A stretch of DNA of 34,546 nt. Source: an uncultured Anaerolineaceae bacterium (GTDB taxonomy: Bacteria > Chloroflexota > Anaerolineae > Promineifilales > Promineifilaceae). Of the stretch, positions 1 through 9,360 are shown piece by piece (position 1 is the stretch's first letter; the number at the start of each line of letters is the position of its first letter). The stretch is taken from contig CALBTC010000224.1 of the NCBI GenBank assembly GCA_937967805.1, positions 1-34,546 on the forward strand. The letters run 5' to 3'. The notes under the pieces are model-generated. The model ran no database searches. It worked only from the letters and a program-made list of their open reading frames with translations, and was not told the origin of the DNA. Made by a program: the position numbers and the translations under genes.

Positions 1-22
1 CTCGGACCAGAGTCTTGGCCAT
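1..22 (-). CDS. Possible start of a gene running off the left edge
   Basis: On the minus strand an ATG at 22 opens a frame (MAKTLVR) that stays open to the window edge. AAGG lies five to six bases upstream. The neighbouring minus-strand gene ends at 179, so a downstream gene here would fit. Only seven codons are visible, so neither product nor reality can be judged. A competing start with a better ribosome binding site (AAAGGAG) is the ATG at 62, but that frame stops after ten codons at 30. Confidence 0.3.
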
Positions 23-96
23 GAGAACCTTATCTTGAATTACCGAATGCTCTCGTTTTCATTGTCCTATCTCCTTTCAATGCAATGTTGCATTCT

Positions 97-128
97 GGAT
101 TGGTTCAGCCCTGAAGATGGAACCAACC
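97..128. repeat. Imperfect palindrome, GGATTGGTTC / GAACCAACC
   Basis: The arms are 97-106 and 120-128, with seven consecutive pairs next to the loop. The 29 bases at 99-127 match 22 of 29 bases of the near-perfect palindrome at 32320-32348, so the two look like members of one dispersed repeat family. Both lie at or just beyond the 3' end of a minus-strand gene, here 50 bases after the nuclease stop codon. A smaller perfect hairpin, AATGCAA-TG-TTGCATT, sits next to it at 79-94. Confidence 0.55.
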
Positions 129-178
129 TACAGTTCTTTAGCCGTTCCTTTAACGAATCAAATCATTAGTTACCTCCT

Positions 179-3100
179 TTACGGTTTGAAGACGGTAATC
201 GCCGTACCGTTGCTGTCGCCGTCTGGATCGGTGTTGGCTGCAGCGTCATAAGTGAGGGTGGCGTGTGTAACACCGTCAACTGTAAGCGTGACGCTGCTAT
301 TCCGCTTGGGAATCCCCCCTTCGCTGACGCTGCACAGGCCGCTGCTGTTGGTAAAGCAGGAAGCCGTACCGGAAGCCCCGCTGCTCCAGGAGCCGCTGAC
401 GGTAGCATTGGCCACCGGACTGCCGCTGCCGTCCACCACCAGAACGGTGACAACGGCCGTCCACGTACTACCGTTGTTTTGGCTGCTGCCGTCCAGGTCA
501 CCAACGTGCATCGTGCTGCTGCCGCCGCCGCCGTTGTCCACGGTAACGGTCACCGGGCTGGCATTGGTTGTGTTGGCGGCGCTGTCGGTGGCACGGGCGT
601 CAATGGTGTGGCTGCCGTCGGATACGGCCGTTGTGTCCCACACCATCTCGTAAGTGCCGCTGCCGCTGTTGTACGTGGTCCCCTGCCATGTGCCGCCATC
701 AATGGCTACTTCCACCGTGAGCGTTCCGGCTGTATCTTCCGTGTCCGTTGCATCGACCTGAATGGTCACGCTGCCGGAGACAGTGCTGCCGTCTGCCGGA
801 TTGACGATGGCAGCGCTGGGGGGATTGTCCACGCCGCCCGTGCCGGAAAAGTCGTAAGCCACCAGCAGGAAGTCGTGATCCGAGGAGCGGAACATGCTGC
901 TGTCGTTCAGGTAGCTGCCCGGCCAGTCGGCATTCAGGTGGCGCGGCGAGACGGTGCGCGGCAGCGCGTTCAGCGCATCCGAAACCAGCGCGTGGTCTAA
1001 CGTTTGTGAAACCCCATTGAAGATGTAGCTGTAGCGGGCAATTGTGCCCTGGCCGCTGGACGGCGGTCCCTGCAAATCGCCCCAGACGTTGGTCAACACC
1101 CCATTCGTTTTGTCCAGTTCGTCCAGCGGCTGGGAGTTATAATAATCGTTCAGATCGCCCATCACGATGACGTAAGCGTTGGGGGCTCCGGCCAGAATGC
1201 CGTCCACCAGGCTGTCTACGTGCTGCGCTTGTTCGATGCGACGGTCGGTGCAGTCTACGGTAGAGCATGAAGAACTGCTCAGCTTGGATTTGAAGTGGTT
1301 GTTGATAACGTGAACCGTTTGCGTTGCACCACCTAGCGTGATTTGCGCTTCCAAATGAAGCGGCGGCCGGTTGAACAGGTAGTAAGGCGTGCTGCCATCG
1401 CACGTCACGTCTGGCGGATGGTCGCTGTTTTCGTAATCGATGCTCCAGTTAGTGGATGAGCAGCCTTGACGGTCGTTGACGGCAACGGCCGTTACCATGT
1501 CTGCCCGCGTCAAAAAGGCCACTTCAATGCTGCGGTCATCCGGCCCGGCCAGCGTATGAACGTTATAGGCAACGCCGCAGGTGGCAAAAATATCATCTGT
1601 CAGCTTTTGCAGCACGGTGTCATTTTCCACCTCTTGCAAACCGATAATCGTGGGCAGATTCAACCCGTCCACATTGCAAATCGCCGCCGCCCGCTTCAGC
1701 GACTTCAGATCATACTCCGCCTGCGTGGGCACATCGTCGCTCTTTTCCGGATCATCGCTGGTGTCAAAAAAGTTCCAGGCGTTGAGACTGGCCACCGTCA
1801 GCGTGTTGGCGTCGGCCGCCGGCGCAGGATTGTCAGCCGGATCGTACGAACTGTCGTCACCGGCGGTAAAGCCGATGCAGTGGGTATCATCATCCTGCTG
1901 CACCTTGTAGCTGTTGAAGTTGTAGTTGAGCGGCCCATAGATGGCGCTGCCGCCGCCTGGATTGTATGGTATGGTGTCAAACGTTTTGATAGCGCCAAAT
2001 CCATCCTGGCCACAGTTCGCCGCGGCCACACCGTCGCCATCCACCACAATGCGGTGCCCTTTGCCGCTGTCTTCCTGGTGCAGCCGGTCCTGCCCCGTGC
2101 CGCGCAGCACAATAAATTCATTGTACTGATTGTTGGGCGCGATTGTCGTGCTGTCTACCGTCACCTGCACCAACATCCCCTCGCGCGCCTCGTTGTAAGC
2201 TTCGGCGCTGGCATCGTCGGTGGGCGGATTGTATTCTTCAGCAGCGGGAAGGCCGTAGCCGCTTTGCACCGTGCTCACACTGCAGCCGCTGCGGCATTCC
2301 AGTTCGGTAAGGGTCTTGTCCCAGATGAAGGATGAAGGTCCCTGGTATTCCACCACGCGACCGCCGTCAATTTCCACCAGATCGCCAACGCTGATATTTT
2401 GGGCGGAGGAACCTGTGTAAACAAACAGGCCGTCTGAAGTGGCGGCGTCACAGTCTGTCTCGTGGGCCTGGATGAAAAAGCCCCACGGCTCAAAGGGGCC
2501 GCCAGTGCCGTTTTGGAAATCGGCCGTGACGATGCCGCGCACGTTATTTACCGATTGTCCATCATAAGGAGAGGTATCCCCATTGCCCTGAATCTCCCAC
2601 ACGGCCAGGTAGGTGCTGGTTTTACCGCAGCCCGGTTCGCTGGTGGGCGTGGGGGTGGGCGTGGGCATAGGATCGCCGCCGCCGGTGGTGACGCTGCCGG
2701 GGTTGGGGCTGGCCTGGTCGATCCAGTCGCCGGCCGAATCGGTATCGACATCAGCCGGATTCCGCTCCAGCGAGTGTCCGCCGCTGACGTCTGGCGCTGA
2801 TGGGTTAAAAGCCCAGGTTGAGCTGCCCCAAGAAACGGCGTCCACCAGCCCGTCGCTGCCGTCGAGCAGCAGCAGTTCGTCGCCGCTGTTGGAGAGGGCA
2901 ATGCTGCCGCCGGCCCAACTGCTGTACTGGAGCAGATCGGGCACGCCGGCGTCGGTGTCGTTGATTTCGTAATCGGGGTTGAAGCCGTAGCTGGCGGCAA
3001 AGGCGGTGGCCCGGTTGGCGATGACGATGACCTGGCCGGGGGCGATTGAGGCGCTGCCGGGGAACTGTTTCATCCCTTCACCACCACCTTGGGTCTCTTC

Positions 3101-3343
3101 GTCCCCGATTTTGTAGCTGCTAAGGTCAATCGTAGAACCCGACAAATTGTACAATTCAAACCACTCATTATCAGGTTCCGGGCCGCTTGGGTCGTAGAGT
3201 ACCTCGCTGATGACCAGTGTGGACGAGGCAGCACGCACATTGACACTGGTGAGTGAAATAATAAATATGGTGAGAAGTAAGAGGGAAAGCCAAAGGAAAA
3301 CGGCCGTTTCTCGTCTACTTTTAAAAGAGCGCAATTGTGACAT
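179..3343 (-). CDS. Secreted multidomain nuclease (lamin-tail, OB-fold, EEP)
   Basis: This 1054-residue secreted protein probably cleaves extracellular DNA. Residues 1-39 are a signal peptide. Residues 40-215 look like a lamin-tail domain (LVISEVLYDP, NEWFELYNLS). A Pro-Thr linker follows at 225-238, then an OB-fold of the YhcR/ExeM type (about 243-365). An endonuclease/exonuclease/phosphatase domain spans about 515-832, with N521, the metal-binding E571 in LQEVEN, H683, D730 and N732 in GDLND, and D822-H823 in SDHD. Two Ig-like beta domains close the protein (about 841-935 and 945-1054). ExeM/NucH-like nucleases share this core order. The start is supported by AGGAGG a few bases upstream. 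It lies downstream of the S8 protease gene on the same strand, 134 bases away, so both may be expressed as scavenging enzymes. Substrate preference cannot be read from sequence. Confidence 0.88.
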   Translation of the reverse strand: MSQLRSFKSRRETAVFLWLSLLLLTIFIISLTSVNVRAASSTLVISEVLYDPSGPEPDNEWFELYNLSGSTIDLSSYKIGDEETQGGGEGMKQFPGSASIAPGQVIVIANRATAFAASYGFNPDYEINDTDAGVPDLLQYSSWAGGSIALSNSGDELLLLDGSDGLVDAVSWGSSTWAFNPSAPDVSGGHSLERNPADVDTDSAGDWIDQASPNPGSVTTGGGDPMPTPTPTPTSEPGCGKTSTYLAVWEIQGNGDTSPYDGQSVNNVRGIVTADFQNGTGGPFEPWGFFIQAHETDCDAATSDGLFVYTGSSAQNISVGDLVEIDGGRVVEYQGPSSFIWDKTLTELECRSGCSVSTVQSGYGLPAAEEYNPPTDDASAEAYNEAREGMLVQVTVDSTTIAPNNQYNEFIVLRGTGQDRLHQEDSGKGHRIVVDGDGVAAANCGQDGFGAIKTFDTIPYNPGGGSAIYGPLNYNFNSYKVQQDDDTHCIGFTAGDDSSYDPADNPAPAADANTLTVASLNAWNFFDTSDDPEKSDDVPTQAEYDLKSLKRAAAICNVDGLNLPTIIGLQEVENDTVLQKLTDDIFATCGVAYNVHTLAGPDDRSIEVAFLTRADMVTAVAVNDRQGCSSTNWSIDYENSDHPPDVTCDGSTPYYLFNRPPLHLEAQITLGGATQTVHVINNHFKSKLSSSSCSTVDCTDRRIEQAQHVDSLVDGILAGAPNAYVIVMGDLNDYYNSQPLDELDKTNGVLTNVWGDLQGPPSSGQGTIARYSYIFNGVSQTLDHALVSDALNALPRTVSPRHLNADWPGSYLNDSSMFRSSDHDFLLVAYDFSGTGGVDNPPSAAIVNPADGSTVSGSVTIQVDATDTEDTAGTLTVEVAIDGGTWQGTTYNSGSGTYEMVWDTTAVSDGSHTIDARATDSAANTTNASPVTVTVDNGGGGSSTMHVGDLDGSSQNNGSTWTAVVTVLVVDGSGSPVANATVSGSWSSGASGTASCFTNSSGLCSVSEGGIPKRNSSVTLTVDGVTHATLTYDAAANTDPDGDSNGTAITVFKP

Positions 3344-3477
3344 CTATCTCCTCCTGAAGAGTTGGGGATTCGGTAATTGTGTAATAATGAAAGAAACGGC
3401 CATTCCTCGCGTGAGAAACGGCCGTTTCCAGACAATTGCATCACTTTGTCGTCAGACAAAGCCGTAGTACGTCGCGT
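3344..3477. other. Gap between nuclease and protease genes with two palindromes
   Basis: On the minus strand, downstream of the protease stop, there is first a hairpin CTTTGTC-GTCA-GACAAAG (3444-3461) and then the 14-base palindrome GAAACGGCCGTTTC (3415-3428), which contains the genome-wide ACGGCCGT motif. A half copy, GAAACGGCC, lies at 3393-3401. Neither hairpin is followed by a T-run, so a standard terminator is not supported. Confidence 0.5.
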
Positions 3478-5013
3478 CTACCAGCTAACGCTGACGCTGT
3501 TCGAGCACGTACTCGTGCCCTCCTCGCACACCTGGTACGTCGCTGAACCGCCGCCCTTACGACCAAGGTTGTCAGTGTACGCACCATCATTGGCTGTGGT
3601 AGCGATCAGGCTGCCATCACGGTAAACGTCAACGTTGGTTGACGTAGCCCCGCTCCAGGTCAGGTCGGCGTGCTGAACACCTTTTACTTTATAAGCCGTA
3701 ACGCTCAGCGTAAAGTCACCGCCACCCGGATCGCCGCCGCCACCGCCAGGAATGAGAACAGGGTTGAACAGGGTCGTATTGCTCACATCCAGGAGCGGTT
3801 CCTTGATGCCATCACCGGAGTCGTCTGTCCAGTCAAAGTTACCGGCGTTAATCACCTGGTCGTACAGGTTGAAAACGTCGGTGGCGTTGCTGGGGTTATT
3901 GGCACTGGCCAGCAGGGCTAGCGCACCAGCCGCATGCGGGCTGGCCATGGAGGTGCCGCTGATGGTGCCGTACTCACCCTGCTCGATGGGGAATGTGGAG
4001 AGAATGCAAACACCGGGCGCGGCAATCTGTACCGCATTACCCCAGTTGCTGAAGTCCGCCAACGTGTCATCCTGGTCGGTGCGGCAGGTAGGGCTGCCGT
4101 TGCCGCCGGGCGCGCCGTCAAAGTCGGCCAGGGCGCTGACGGTCAGCACGTTGTCGAATGCGGCAGGGCTGTAATTGTTGGCGTCATCATCACTGTTACC
4201 GGCAGCCACCGCATAGGCAACACCGGCCTCAATAGATCCCTGTATAGCATCGTATTCCGCCTGGTTAAAGCCACTACCGCCGAGGCTCATGTTGGCCACT
4301 TCAATAGTAGCCGCATTAGCCGTTACCCAGTCAATGCCGGCCACAATCCAGGAGGTATAGCCGCTGCCCTGTGAGTTCAGCACTTTCACAGCCCAAATAC
4401 GGGCGCCGGGAGCAACACCAACCACGCCAACGCCATCATCAATAGCAGCGATAGAACCAGCCACGTGGGTTCCATGATAATGGTCATCATCGCCGCCTGC
4501 GCTGCATGTGCTATTGAACGGGCCGCCGCCGCTGCAGTCCACGCCGCCAACCACGTTCAGGTCGTAATGTTCAAAATCAACGCCGGTATCAATCACCGCC
4601 ACGTCTACATCAACGCGATAATCATCAGTAGCGTCAATATCAAGGTTGGCGTTGCCGTCGGCAAAGATACGCTGGATGCCGGTGGGCGTGGTTTGCGCGT
4701 CAATGGAGCGCACCATGTCTTCTACCACGTAAGCAACACGGGGATCGTTTTGCAGGGCGTTCAAACGGCCGTCTGGTACATGCGCCGAAAAGCCTTTGAT
4801 CGCGTGGCTATAGACATAGCCTAATCCCAATCCATGCGCCTTGGCCATGTCGTTGGCTGCCGCAGACGCATTTACATTATCTTTCAGAACAACAATGTAT
4901 TGGCCGGGGACAGCACTGCCGTTTGCCAGAACAGCGGGGGCTGAATTGCCTAAGATCAGGACAAACAAGAGAATCAGGGGAACAGCGATAATCAAACGAG
5001 ATTTGTAGGTCAT
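3478..5013 (-). CDS. Secreted subtilisin-like serine protease (S8, I9 propeptide)
   Basis: This 511-residue extracellular peptidase has a signal peptide (1-30), an I9-type propeptide (about 38-104, beginning GQYIVVLKD) and an S8 catalytic domain of the proteinase K/aqualysin type. The triad is D142 in AVIDTGVD, H180 in HGTHVAG and S355 in GTSMASPHAAG; the oxyanion Asn is N273 in AAGN. A Gly-rich linker (about 424-433) leads to a C-terminal beta domain, probably fibronectin-like. The propeptide is normally removed by autocleavage after secretion. The start at 5013 has GGAAGG about 12 bases upstream. Its upstream region carries a two-block motif (5141-5180) shared with the gene next to the sigma factor at 15.7 kb, so it may be controlled by that sigma factor. 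That link is inference. Confidence 0.93.
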   Translation of the reverse strand: MTYKSRLIIAVPLILLFVLILGNSAPAVLANGSAVPGQYIVVLKDNVNASAAANDMAKAHGLGLGYVYSHAIKGFSAHVPDGRLNALQNDPRVAYVVEDMVRSIDAQTTPTGIQRIFADGNANLDIDATDDYRVDVDVAVIDTGVDFEHYDLNVVGGVDCSGGGPFNSTCSAGGDDDHYHGTHVAGSIAAIDDGVGVVGVAPGARIWAVKVLNSQGSGYTSWIVAGIDWVTANAATIEVANMSLGGSGFNQAEYDAIQGSIEAGVAYAVAAGNSDDDANNYSPAAFDNVLTVSALADFDGAPGGNGSPTCRTDQDDTLADFSNWGNAVQIAAPGVCILSTFPIEQGEYGTISGTSMASPHAAGALALLASANNPSNATDVFNLYDQVINAGNFDWTDDSGDGIKEPLLDVSNTTLFNPVLIPGGGGGDPGGGDFTLSVTAYKVKGVQHADLTWSGATSTNVDVYRDGSLIATTANDGAYTDNLGRKGGGSATYQVCEEGTSTCSNSVSVSW

Positions 5014-5140
5014 AGTACGTGTATTCCTTCCTTATTGGTTAATTTTTTGTCATGCCAGGGAAAATAATGGATTCTGTTTCAACTACTACATAGTGTCTCC
5101 CTCCATTTTTCTTGTAATGAACAAACAGTTGATAAGAAAG

Positions 5141-5180
5141 TCTTATTAAACTATTGCATTTAAGGGGACCAAAAAAGACA
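5141..5180 (-). promoter_or_regulatory. Candidate promoter, motif shared with 15773-15813
   Basis: On the plus strand AAACTATTGC (5148-5157) is followed after 11 bases by CCAAAAAAG (5169-5177). The same two blocks occur at 15779-15788 and 15799-15807 with a 10-base spacer. Read on the minus strand this gives CTTTTTTGG, then GCAATAGTTT, an upstream/downstream pair with roughly ECF-promoter spacing, pointing at the S8 protease start 130 bases away. That both sites are promoters for the sigma factor at 15857-16453 is inference. Confidence 0.5.
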
Positions 5181-5321
5181 GCAATATTCAGATTCGGCGC
5201 AAATCGGGTTTTCATTTCTCTTACTCAAACGGCACAGTACAAACGAGCCACGCCTGAACTTCGCGATTCTGAACAGCCGTTCAACCAGCTTTTAACTTAT
5301 GTTCAGACCAGAGTTAACAAA

Positions 5322-5341
5322 CGTCAATTCTAGAATTAACG
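5322..5341. promoter_or_regulatory. Candidate operator upstream of the iron uptake operon
   Basis: CGTCAATTCT/AGAATTAACG is a 20-base inverted repeat with one mismatch between its ten-base halves, centred on TCTAGA. It lies 165 bases before the first permease gene. Iron-uptake operons are usually repressed by Fur or DtxR/IdeR proteins binding a dyad. The sequence is not an obvious match to either textbook box, so the regulator cannot be named. Confidence 0.35.
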
Positions 5342-5506
5342 ATGTCTGTAGATTTACGGCAGAGCCTCTGTTATCAATGTTAGCGATCCGTCTTATTTTT
5401 TCAGGAAGTAGTCCTGCATAAGCAAGCCACAAGAAACCTTGCTTTCTATTTCAAAAATTTTTCTGTGATTGCTTCACAACTGGTTTGAGGCAGAGGCAAT
5501 ATTCAA

Positions 5507-6544
5507 ATGACACGAGCAGCGGCCGTTTCCAAAAATAAATCCCGCCTCATTGGCGCAACAGCCTTGTTGCCGGTGGGCTTGCTGGTTGCGGCTGTCTTGC
5601 TTGTTGTTGGTCTGGCCGTCAGCGTCACCATGGGCGCAGCTGAAATTGAGGTCCGCACGGTGTACGAAGCCATATTTCGCTATGACGCTGCGGTGTACGA
5701 GCATCTCATCATTCGCACCGTTCGCCTGCCGCGTGTGGTCGCCGGGCTCATTGTTGGAGTGGGGCTGGCTGTGGCCGGAGCCATTATGCAGGGGTTGACA
5801 GCCAACCCGCTGGCTTCACCGGGCATCTTAGGAATCAACGCCGGTGCAGCTTTTGCTGTGGTTTTTGGGGTTTATCTCCTTGGGGATCCACCCTTTCTGG
5901 TGTACGGTTTTTTGGCAATTGGCGGGGCCGCGGCTGCGGCCGTTATTGTTTATGTTCTGGGGTCGTTAGGACGCGGCGGGGCAACACCGGTAACGTTAAC
6001 GCTGGCCGGTGTCATCTTTGCCATGTTTACCACGGCATTTACCACTGCTCTGCTGGTGCAGAACCGCAATACCTTTGACCAGATTCGCTTTTGGACAGTC
6101 GGCTCTCTGACGGGACGGGATTGGGAATTACTGTTGTGGATGGGACCATTTGTGGCGATAGGTCTCTTGGGAGCCATGTTGTTGAGTCGCCAGATTACAA
6201 CGATCAGCCTGGGACATGATATTGCCAAAGGGCTGGGGCAAAATACGGCCGTTATCAAAGCCCTCGCGGCCATCACGGTCATTTTGTTGGCGGGTGGCTC
6301 GGTGGCTATTGCCGGACCGGTTGGTTTTGTCGGACTGGTAATTCCACACATGGTGCGGGCCGTGTGCGGCGTGGATTATCGCTGGATTATCCCTTATGCG
6401 GCCGTGGCCGGTGCCATGCTGGTCACACTCGCCGACAGTGTAGGCCGGGTCATCCAACGGCCGCAGGAGATTCCTGTTGGCGTGATGCTGGCTTTTGTCG
6501 GTGCACCCTTTTTCATCTACCTGGCCCGTTGGAGAGTGCGATAA
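5507..6544 (+). CDS. Iron-siderophore ABC transporter permease (FecCD family)
   Basis: This 345-residue inner-membrane protein is a BtuC/FecD/FhuB-type permease that moves ferric siderophore (or a similar chelate) across the membrane. It is almost entirely hydrophobic. The family signature is clear around residues 72-110 (RLPRVVAGL, then QGLTANPLASPGILGINAGA), as is the conserved C-terminal part GFVGLVIPH and IPVGVMLAFVGAPFF. The length is typical. GAGG stands ten bases before the ATG. It is the first gene of a five-gene operon, and its TAA overlaps the next ATG by one base (TAATG), which implies translational coupling. The ligand is assigned from the FhuF-like gene and the binding protein, and cobalamin or heme cannot be excluded. 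Confidence 0.92.
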   Translation: MTRAAAVSKNKSRLIGATALLPVGLLVAAVLLVVGLAVSVTMGAAEIEVRTVYEAIFRYDAAVYEHLIIRTVRLPRVVAGLIVGVGLAVAGAIMQGLTANPLASPGILGINAGAAFAVVFGVYLLGDPPFLVYGFLAIGGAAAAAVIVYVLGSLGRGGATPVTLTLAGVIFAMFTTAFTTALLVQNRNTFDQIRFWTVGSLTGRDWELLLWMGPFVAIGLLGAMLLSRQITTISLGHDIAKGLGQNTAVIKALAAITVILLAGGSVAIAGPVGFVGLVIPHMVRAVCGVDYRWIIPYAAVAGAMLVTLADSVGRVIQRPQEIPVGVMLAFVGAPFFIYLARWRVR

Positions 6545-7605
6545 TGTCGGCCAAAGAGTTCCCGCCCCCAGGCTGGATTACGCTGCGTTCTTATCGCTTG
6601 CCTGTGTCAGCCAGGCTGGACCGCCGTGCACCGGCCGTTTTGCTGGCGCTTCTGGCCGCCTTGCTGCTGGCGCTGGTTGTCAGCGTCAGTTATGGCGAGT
6701 ACAACATTGCACCGCTTGATGTCCTGCGGGCAGTCATCGGCATGGAAACGAGCGACGCCAACCACCTGCTGGTCGTACGCAGCTTTCGCCTGCCACGCAT
6801 TTTGCTGTCGCTGCTCATCGGGGCGGCGCTGGCAGCTTCCGGCGCTGTTATACAAGGCATCACCCGCAATGATCTAGCCGACCCCGGCCTGCTGGGAATT
6901 AACAGCGGCGCCGGCGTGCTGGTTGTGGGTTATCTCACGTTTGCGGCCGTGCCCAATCCAGCCTTGCTGCCCTGGTTGGCGTTTGCAGGAGCACTGGGCG
7001 CATCGGCCGTTATCTACACCCTGGCCTGGAAAGGCGGCAGTTCCTCCCTGCGCCTCATCTTAATTGGTGTGGGGCTGGCCTCATTGGGCAGCGCTCTCAT
7101 CAGCTACTTTCTGACCAGATTGACGCTGGATAACGCCCAGCAGGCCTACATCTGGCTAACGGGCAGCGTTTATGGCAGCACCTGGTCGGAGGTGCGCCTA
7201 ATGCTGCTGTGGCTGGCGATACTGCTACCGCTCACTTTCTTGTTGGCGCGACAGTTGAATGCCTTGAACCTGGGTGATGATCTGGCCATAAGCCTGGGCG
7301 CGCGTGTGGAGCAGCACCGCCTGATTTTCATTGGCCTGAGTGCGGGGCTGGCCGCCATTACGGTAACCGTCGCGGGGACGATTGGGTTTGTCGGTTTTGT
7401 CTCGCCGCACATAGCCCGCCGCCTGGTTGGCCCTTCTCATGAGGGGCTGCTGCTGTGCACGGTGCTCGTCGGCGGGCTGCTGCTGGTGCTGGCCGATCTG
7501 GCTTCACGTTGGGTGATTGCGCCTGGTCAACTGCCGCTGGGAGTGACAACGGCCGTTATCGGCGCGCCCTATTTTGCTTATCTGCTTTATAAACGAGGAC
7601 GGTAA
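6544..7605 (+). CDS. Second FecCD-family ABC permease
   Basis: This 353-residue partner permease probably forms a heterodimer with the product of the preceding gene. It has a cytosolic N-terminal tail of about 45 residues and then the same fold and signature ([56 protein letters not shown]). I place the start at the ATG overlapping the previous stop codon. An open frame extends upstream to 6364, but it lies inside the first permease gene and its translation is not membrane-like. It is followed four bases later by the ATPase gene. Confidence 0.92.
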   Translation: MSAKEFPPPGWITLRSYRLPVSARLDRRAPAVLLALLAALLLALVVSVSYGEYNIAPLDVLRAVIGMETSDANHLLVVRSFRLPRILLSLLIGAALAASGAVIQGITRNDLADPGLLGINSGAGVLVVGYLTFAAVPNPALLPWLAFAGALGASAVIYTLAWKGGSSSLRLILIGVGLASLGSALISYFLTRLTLDNAQQAYIWLTGSVYGSTWSEVRLMLLWLAILLPLTFLLARQLNALNLGDDLAISLGARVEQHRLIFIGLSAGLAAITVTVAGTIGFVGFVSPHIARRLVGPSHEGLLLCTVLVGGLLLVLADLASRWVIAPGQLPLGVTTAVIGAPYFAYLLYKRGR

Positions 7606-7609
7606 CTGG

Positions 7610-8485
7610 ATGGAAGGAATGCAAACAAAGCGCCTGTCATTGGCCTATGATAGGGAAATGATTATCAAACAACTCAGCCTGTCCATCGTCACCGGTGAGA
7701 TCACAACGCTGGTGGGTCCAAACGGCTGTGGCAAATCGACACTGCTGCGCGGGCTGGCACGCCTGCTCCGGCCCCAAACAGGCGAAGTGCTGCTGGACGG
7801 CAAAGTTATTCACATGATGCCCACGAAGCAGCTGGCAAAACAGCTAGGCATTCTGCCCCAGGGCCCCTCTGCACCAGAAGGCCTGACGGTATATGAACTG
7901 GTAGCGCAGGGGCGCTATCCGCATCAAGGTTTTTTCCAGCAGTGGCGTGTGGAGGATGAAGCGGCGACCCGGGAAGCAATTGCGATTACCAATATGGTGG
8001 AATTTGCCGATCGGCCGTTGGACACGCTCTCTGGCGGGCAGCGGCAGCGAGCCTGGATTGCCATGACGCTGGCGCAAAACACGCCGATTCTGCTGTTGGA
8101 TGAGCCGACCACCTTTCTGGACATTGGCTACCAGTTGGAAGTGATGGAACTGATTGAGCGCCTGAACCGGGAGCGGCAGATGACCATTTTGCTGGTGCTG
8201 CATGACCTCAACCAGGCGGCGCGCTATAGCGACCGCATCATTGTGATGCGGGAAGGAATGATTTATGCCGATGGGTCGCCACAAATGATATTGACCCGGT
8301 CGCTGTTGGCCGAGGTTTTCCACGTGCAGGCCAATATTTTGCTCGATCCGATCAGTGGTGCACCGGTTTGTGTGCCGCAGGGCACAGTACAGGCCAGGCT
8401 AAACGAGAAAGCGCAACAAAACGGGCAGGTTAAAACAGCGCATCCATTCACGCAAGAAAGACAGTTTGATAAGGAGCAGGTGTGA
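7610..8485 (+). CDS. Iron-siderophore ABC transporter ATP-binding protein
   Basis: This 291-residue cytosolic ATPase (FepC/FecE family) powers the two permeases. All motifs are present: Walker [10 protein letters not shown], the Q-loop region LGILPQGP, the signature [10 protein letters not shown], Walker [13 protein letters not shown] and the switch histidine in LVLHDLNQ. Two near ATGs compete, at 7610 (MEGMQ) and 7619. I use 7610 because GAGG lies about 11 bases upstream, and the frame upstream of it overlaps the permease gene. The 3' end overlaps the next start by four bases (GTGA), so translation is coupled. Confidence 0.92.
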   Translation: MEGMQTKRLSLAYDREMIIKQLSLSIVTGEITTLVGPNGCGKSTLLRGLARLLRPQTGEVLLDGKVIHMMPTKQLAKQLGILPQGPSAPEGLTVYELVAQGRYPHQGFFQQWRVEDEAATREAIAITNMVEFADRPLDTLSGGQRQRAWIAMTLAQNTPILLLDEPTTFLDIGYQLEVMELIERLNRERQMTILLVLHDLNQAARYSDRIIVMREGMIYADGSPQMILTRSLLAEVFHVQANILLDPISGAPVCVPQGTVQARLNEKAQQNGQVKTAHPFTQERQFDKEQV

Positions 8486-9324
8486 TAGAGACAGTTGGCA
8501 CCGGGACCAAACTCCCTTTGCAGGAAACAATCAGGCGAGCCAGAGCATTGCATGAAGTCATCAATGTGCAGCTGGGCAGGCCGAACGGAGCAGGGTGGAC
8601 TACAGCGGCTGATCTGGCTGCGCCCGCTTCCGCTGATCTGGAGGCGCTCATTGCCACAGCCCGGCAGCAGCTGTGCACAAAAACACCCAACGTGGTGGGC
8701 AGTGCTGTGCTGCAAACGGTGCAATGGCCGTTGATTGTCACGGCCGTTTCCTGTTACCTCCTGGACCAGCGCGTGCCTGACCTGGCGCTGACCAATGTTC
8801 GGCTGCGTTTTACTGCGGAATGGCGAGCTGTGGGGCTTGCTTTGGGCAGGGGGCGATTTACGGCCGTATCCGGTGACAGCGCCGCCAACCAGCCCGACGT
8901 AGCCATTGTGCCGGACCGGGATGCCCTGCGCACCATTTTGCTCACCAGTCTGGAAACGCAACTAGGGTTCCTTATCGCCCAGCTTTGCCAGCGCCTGGGC
9001 TGCCATGCCAAAGGATTGTGGCTGGCCGTAGCCGACCGGCTGGCCGGGACCGTGCTCTGGTTAATGCCGCTGATAGATACGGCCGTCAGCCCAGCGCAAA
9101 TCGAGCAAGAAGTTGCAGCGCTGATCCGGGTGCCCGGTTCGCCGCTGAATCATCGCAAGGTGGGCGTGTTTACCTTAACCTGCGCCGGACGCACACAGGC
9201 GTTTCTCAATCGGGCGACGTGCTGCTATTGGTACAAAATGGAAGATGGCGGTTACTGTGCTACGTGTCCAGGCCGTTCCAGAAAAGAGCGAAACAGATTG
9301 CTTTTGCAGCAAATGGTTGAATGA
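8482..9324 (+). CDS. FhuF-like [2Fe-2S] ferric siderophore reductase
   Basis: This 280-residue protein ends with the FhuF cysteine signature C-C-X10-C-X2-C ([16 protein letters not shown]), which in Escherichia coli FhuF binds an unusual [2Fe-2S] cluster and reduces siderophore-bound iron in the cytosol. The N-terminal 200 residues are typical of the poorly conserved FhuF/IucA-like part. The start is GTG at 8482, overlapping the ATPase stop codon, with AAGGAG five bases upstream. Its place inside the ABC operon supports iron release after import. Confidence 0.85.
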   Translation: MIETVGTGTKLPLQETIRRARALHEVINVQLGRPNGAGWTTAADLAAPASADLEALIATARQQLCTKTPNVVGSAVLQTVQWPLIVTAVSCYLLDQRVPDLALTNVRLRFTAEWRAVGLALGRGRFTAVSGDSAANQPDVAIVPDRDALRTILLTSLETQLGFLIAQLCQRLGCHAKGLWLAVADRLAGTVLWLMPLIDTAVSPAQIEQEVAALIRVPGSPLNHRKVGVFTLTCAGRTQAFLNRATCCYWYKMEDGGYCATCPGRSRKERNRLLLQQMVE

Positions 9325-9360
9325 AAGTAGCTATAAAAACTAACTTTACAGGTCTTTCTG

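Larger units (their letters stand above)
5014..5506. other. Divergent intergenic region, protease / iron operon
   Basis: These 493 bases separate the minus-strand S8 protease from the plus-strand iron uptake operon. I see no convincing gene in them. They hold a candidate ECF-type promoter for the protease (5141-5180) and a near-perfect 20-base inverted repeat that could be an operator for the iron operon (5322-5341). A small palindrome CAGAGCCTCTG lies at 5360-5370. The region is visibly richer in A and T than the genes around it. Confidence 0.6.

Noticed and set aside
2640..2672. Simple-sequence repeat GTGGGCGT as a regulatory or mobile element
   Set aside because: It encodes the Pro-Thr linker between two domains of the nuclease.
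3444..3461. Intrinsic terminator of the S8 protease gene
   Set aside because: The seven-pair hairpin is real, but no T-run follows it on the minus strand.
6364..6543. Upstream extension of the second permease frame by 60 codons
   Set aside because: It overlaps the first permease gene in another frame, its translation is Arg/Cys-rich and not membrane-like, and the ATG at 6544 overlaps the previous stop codon as expected for coupled genes.
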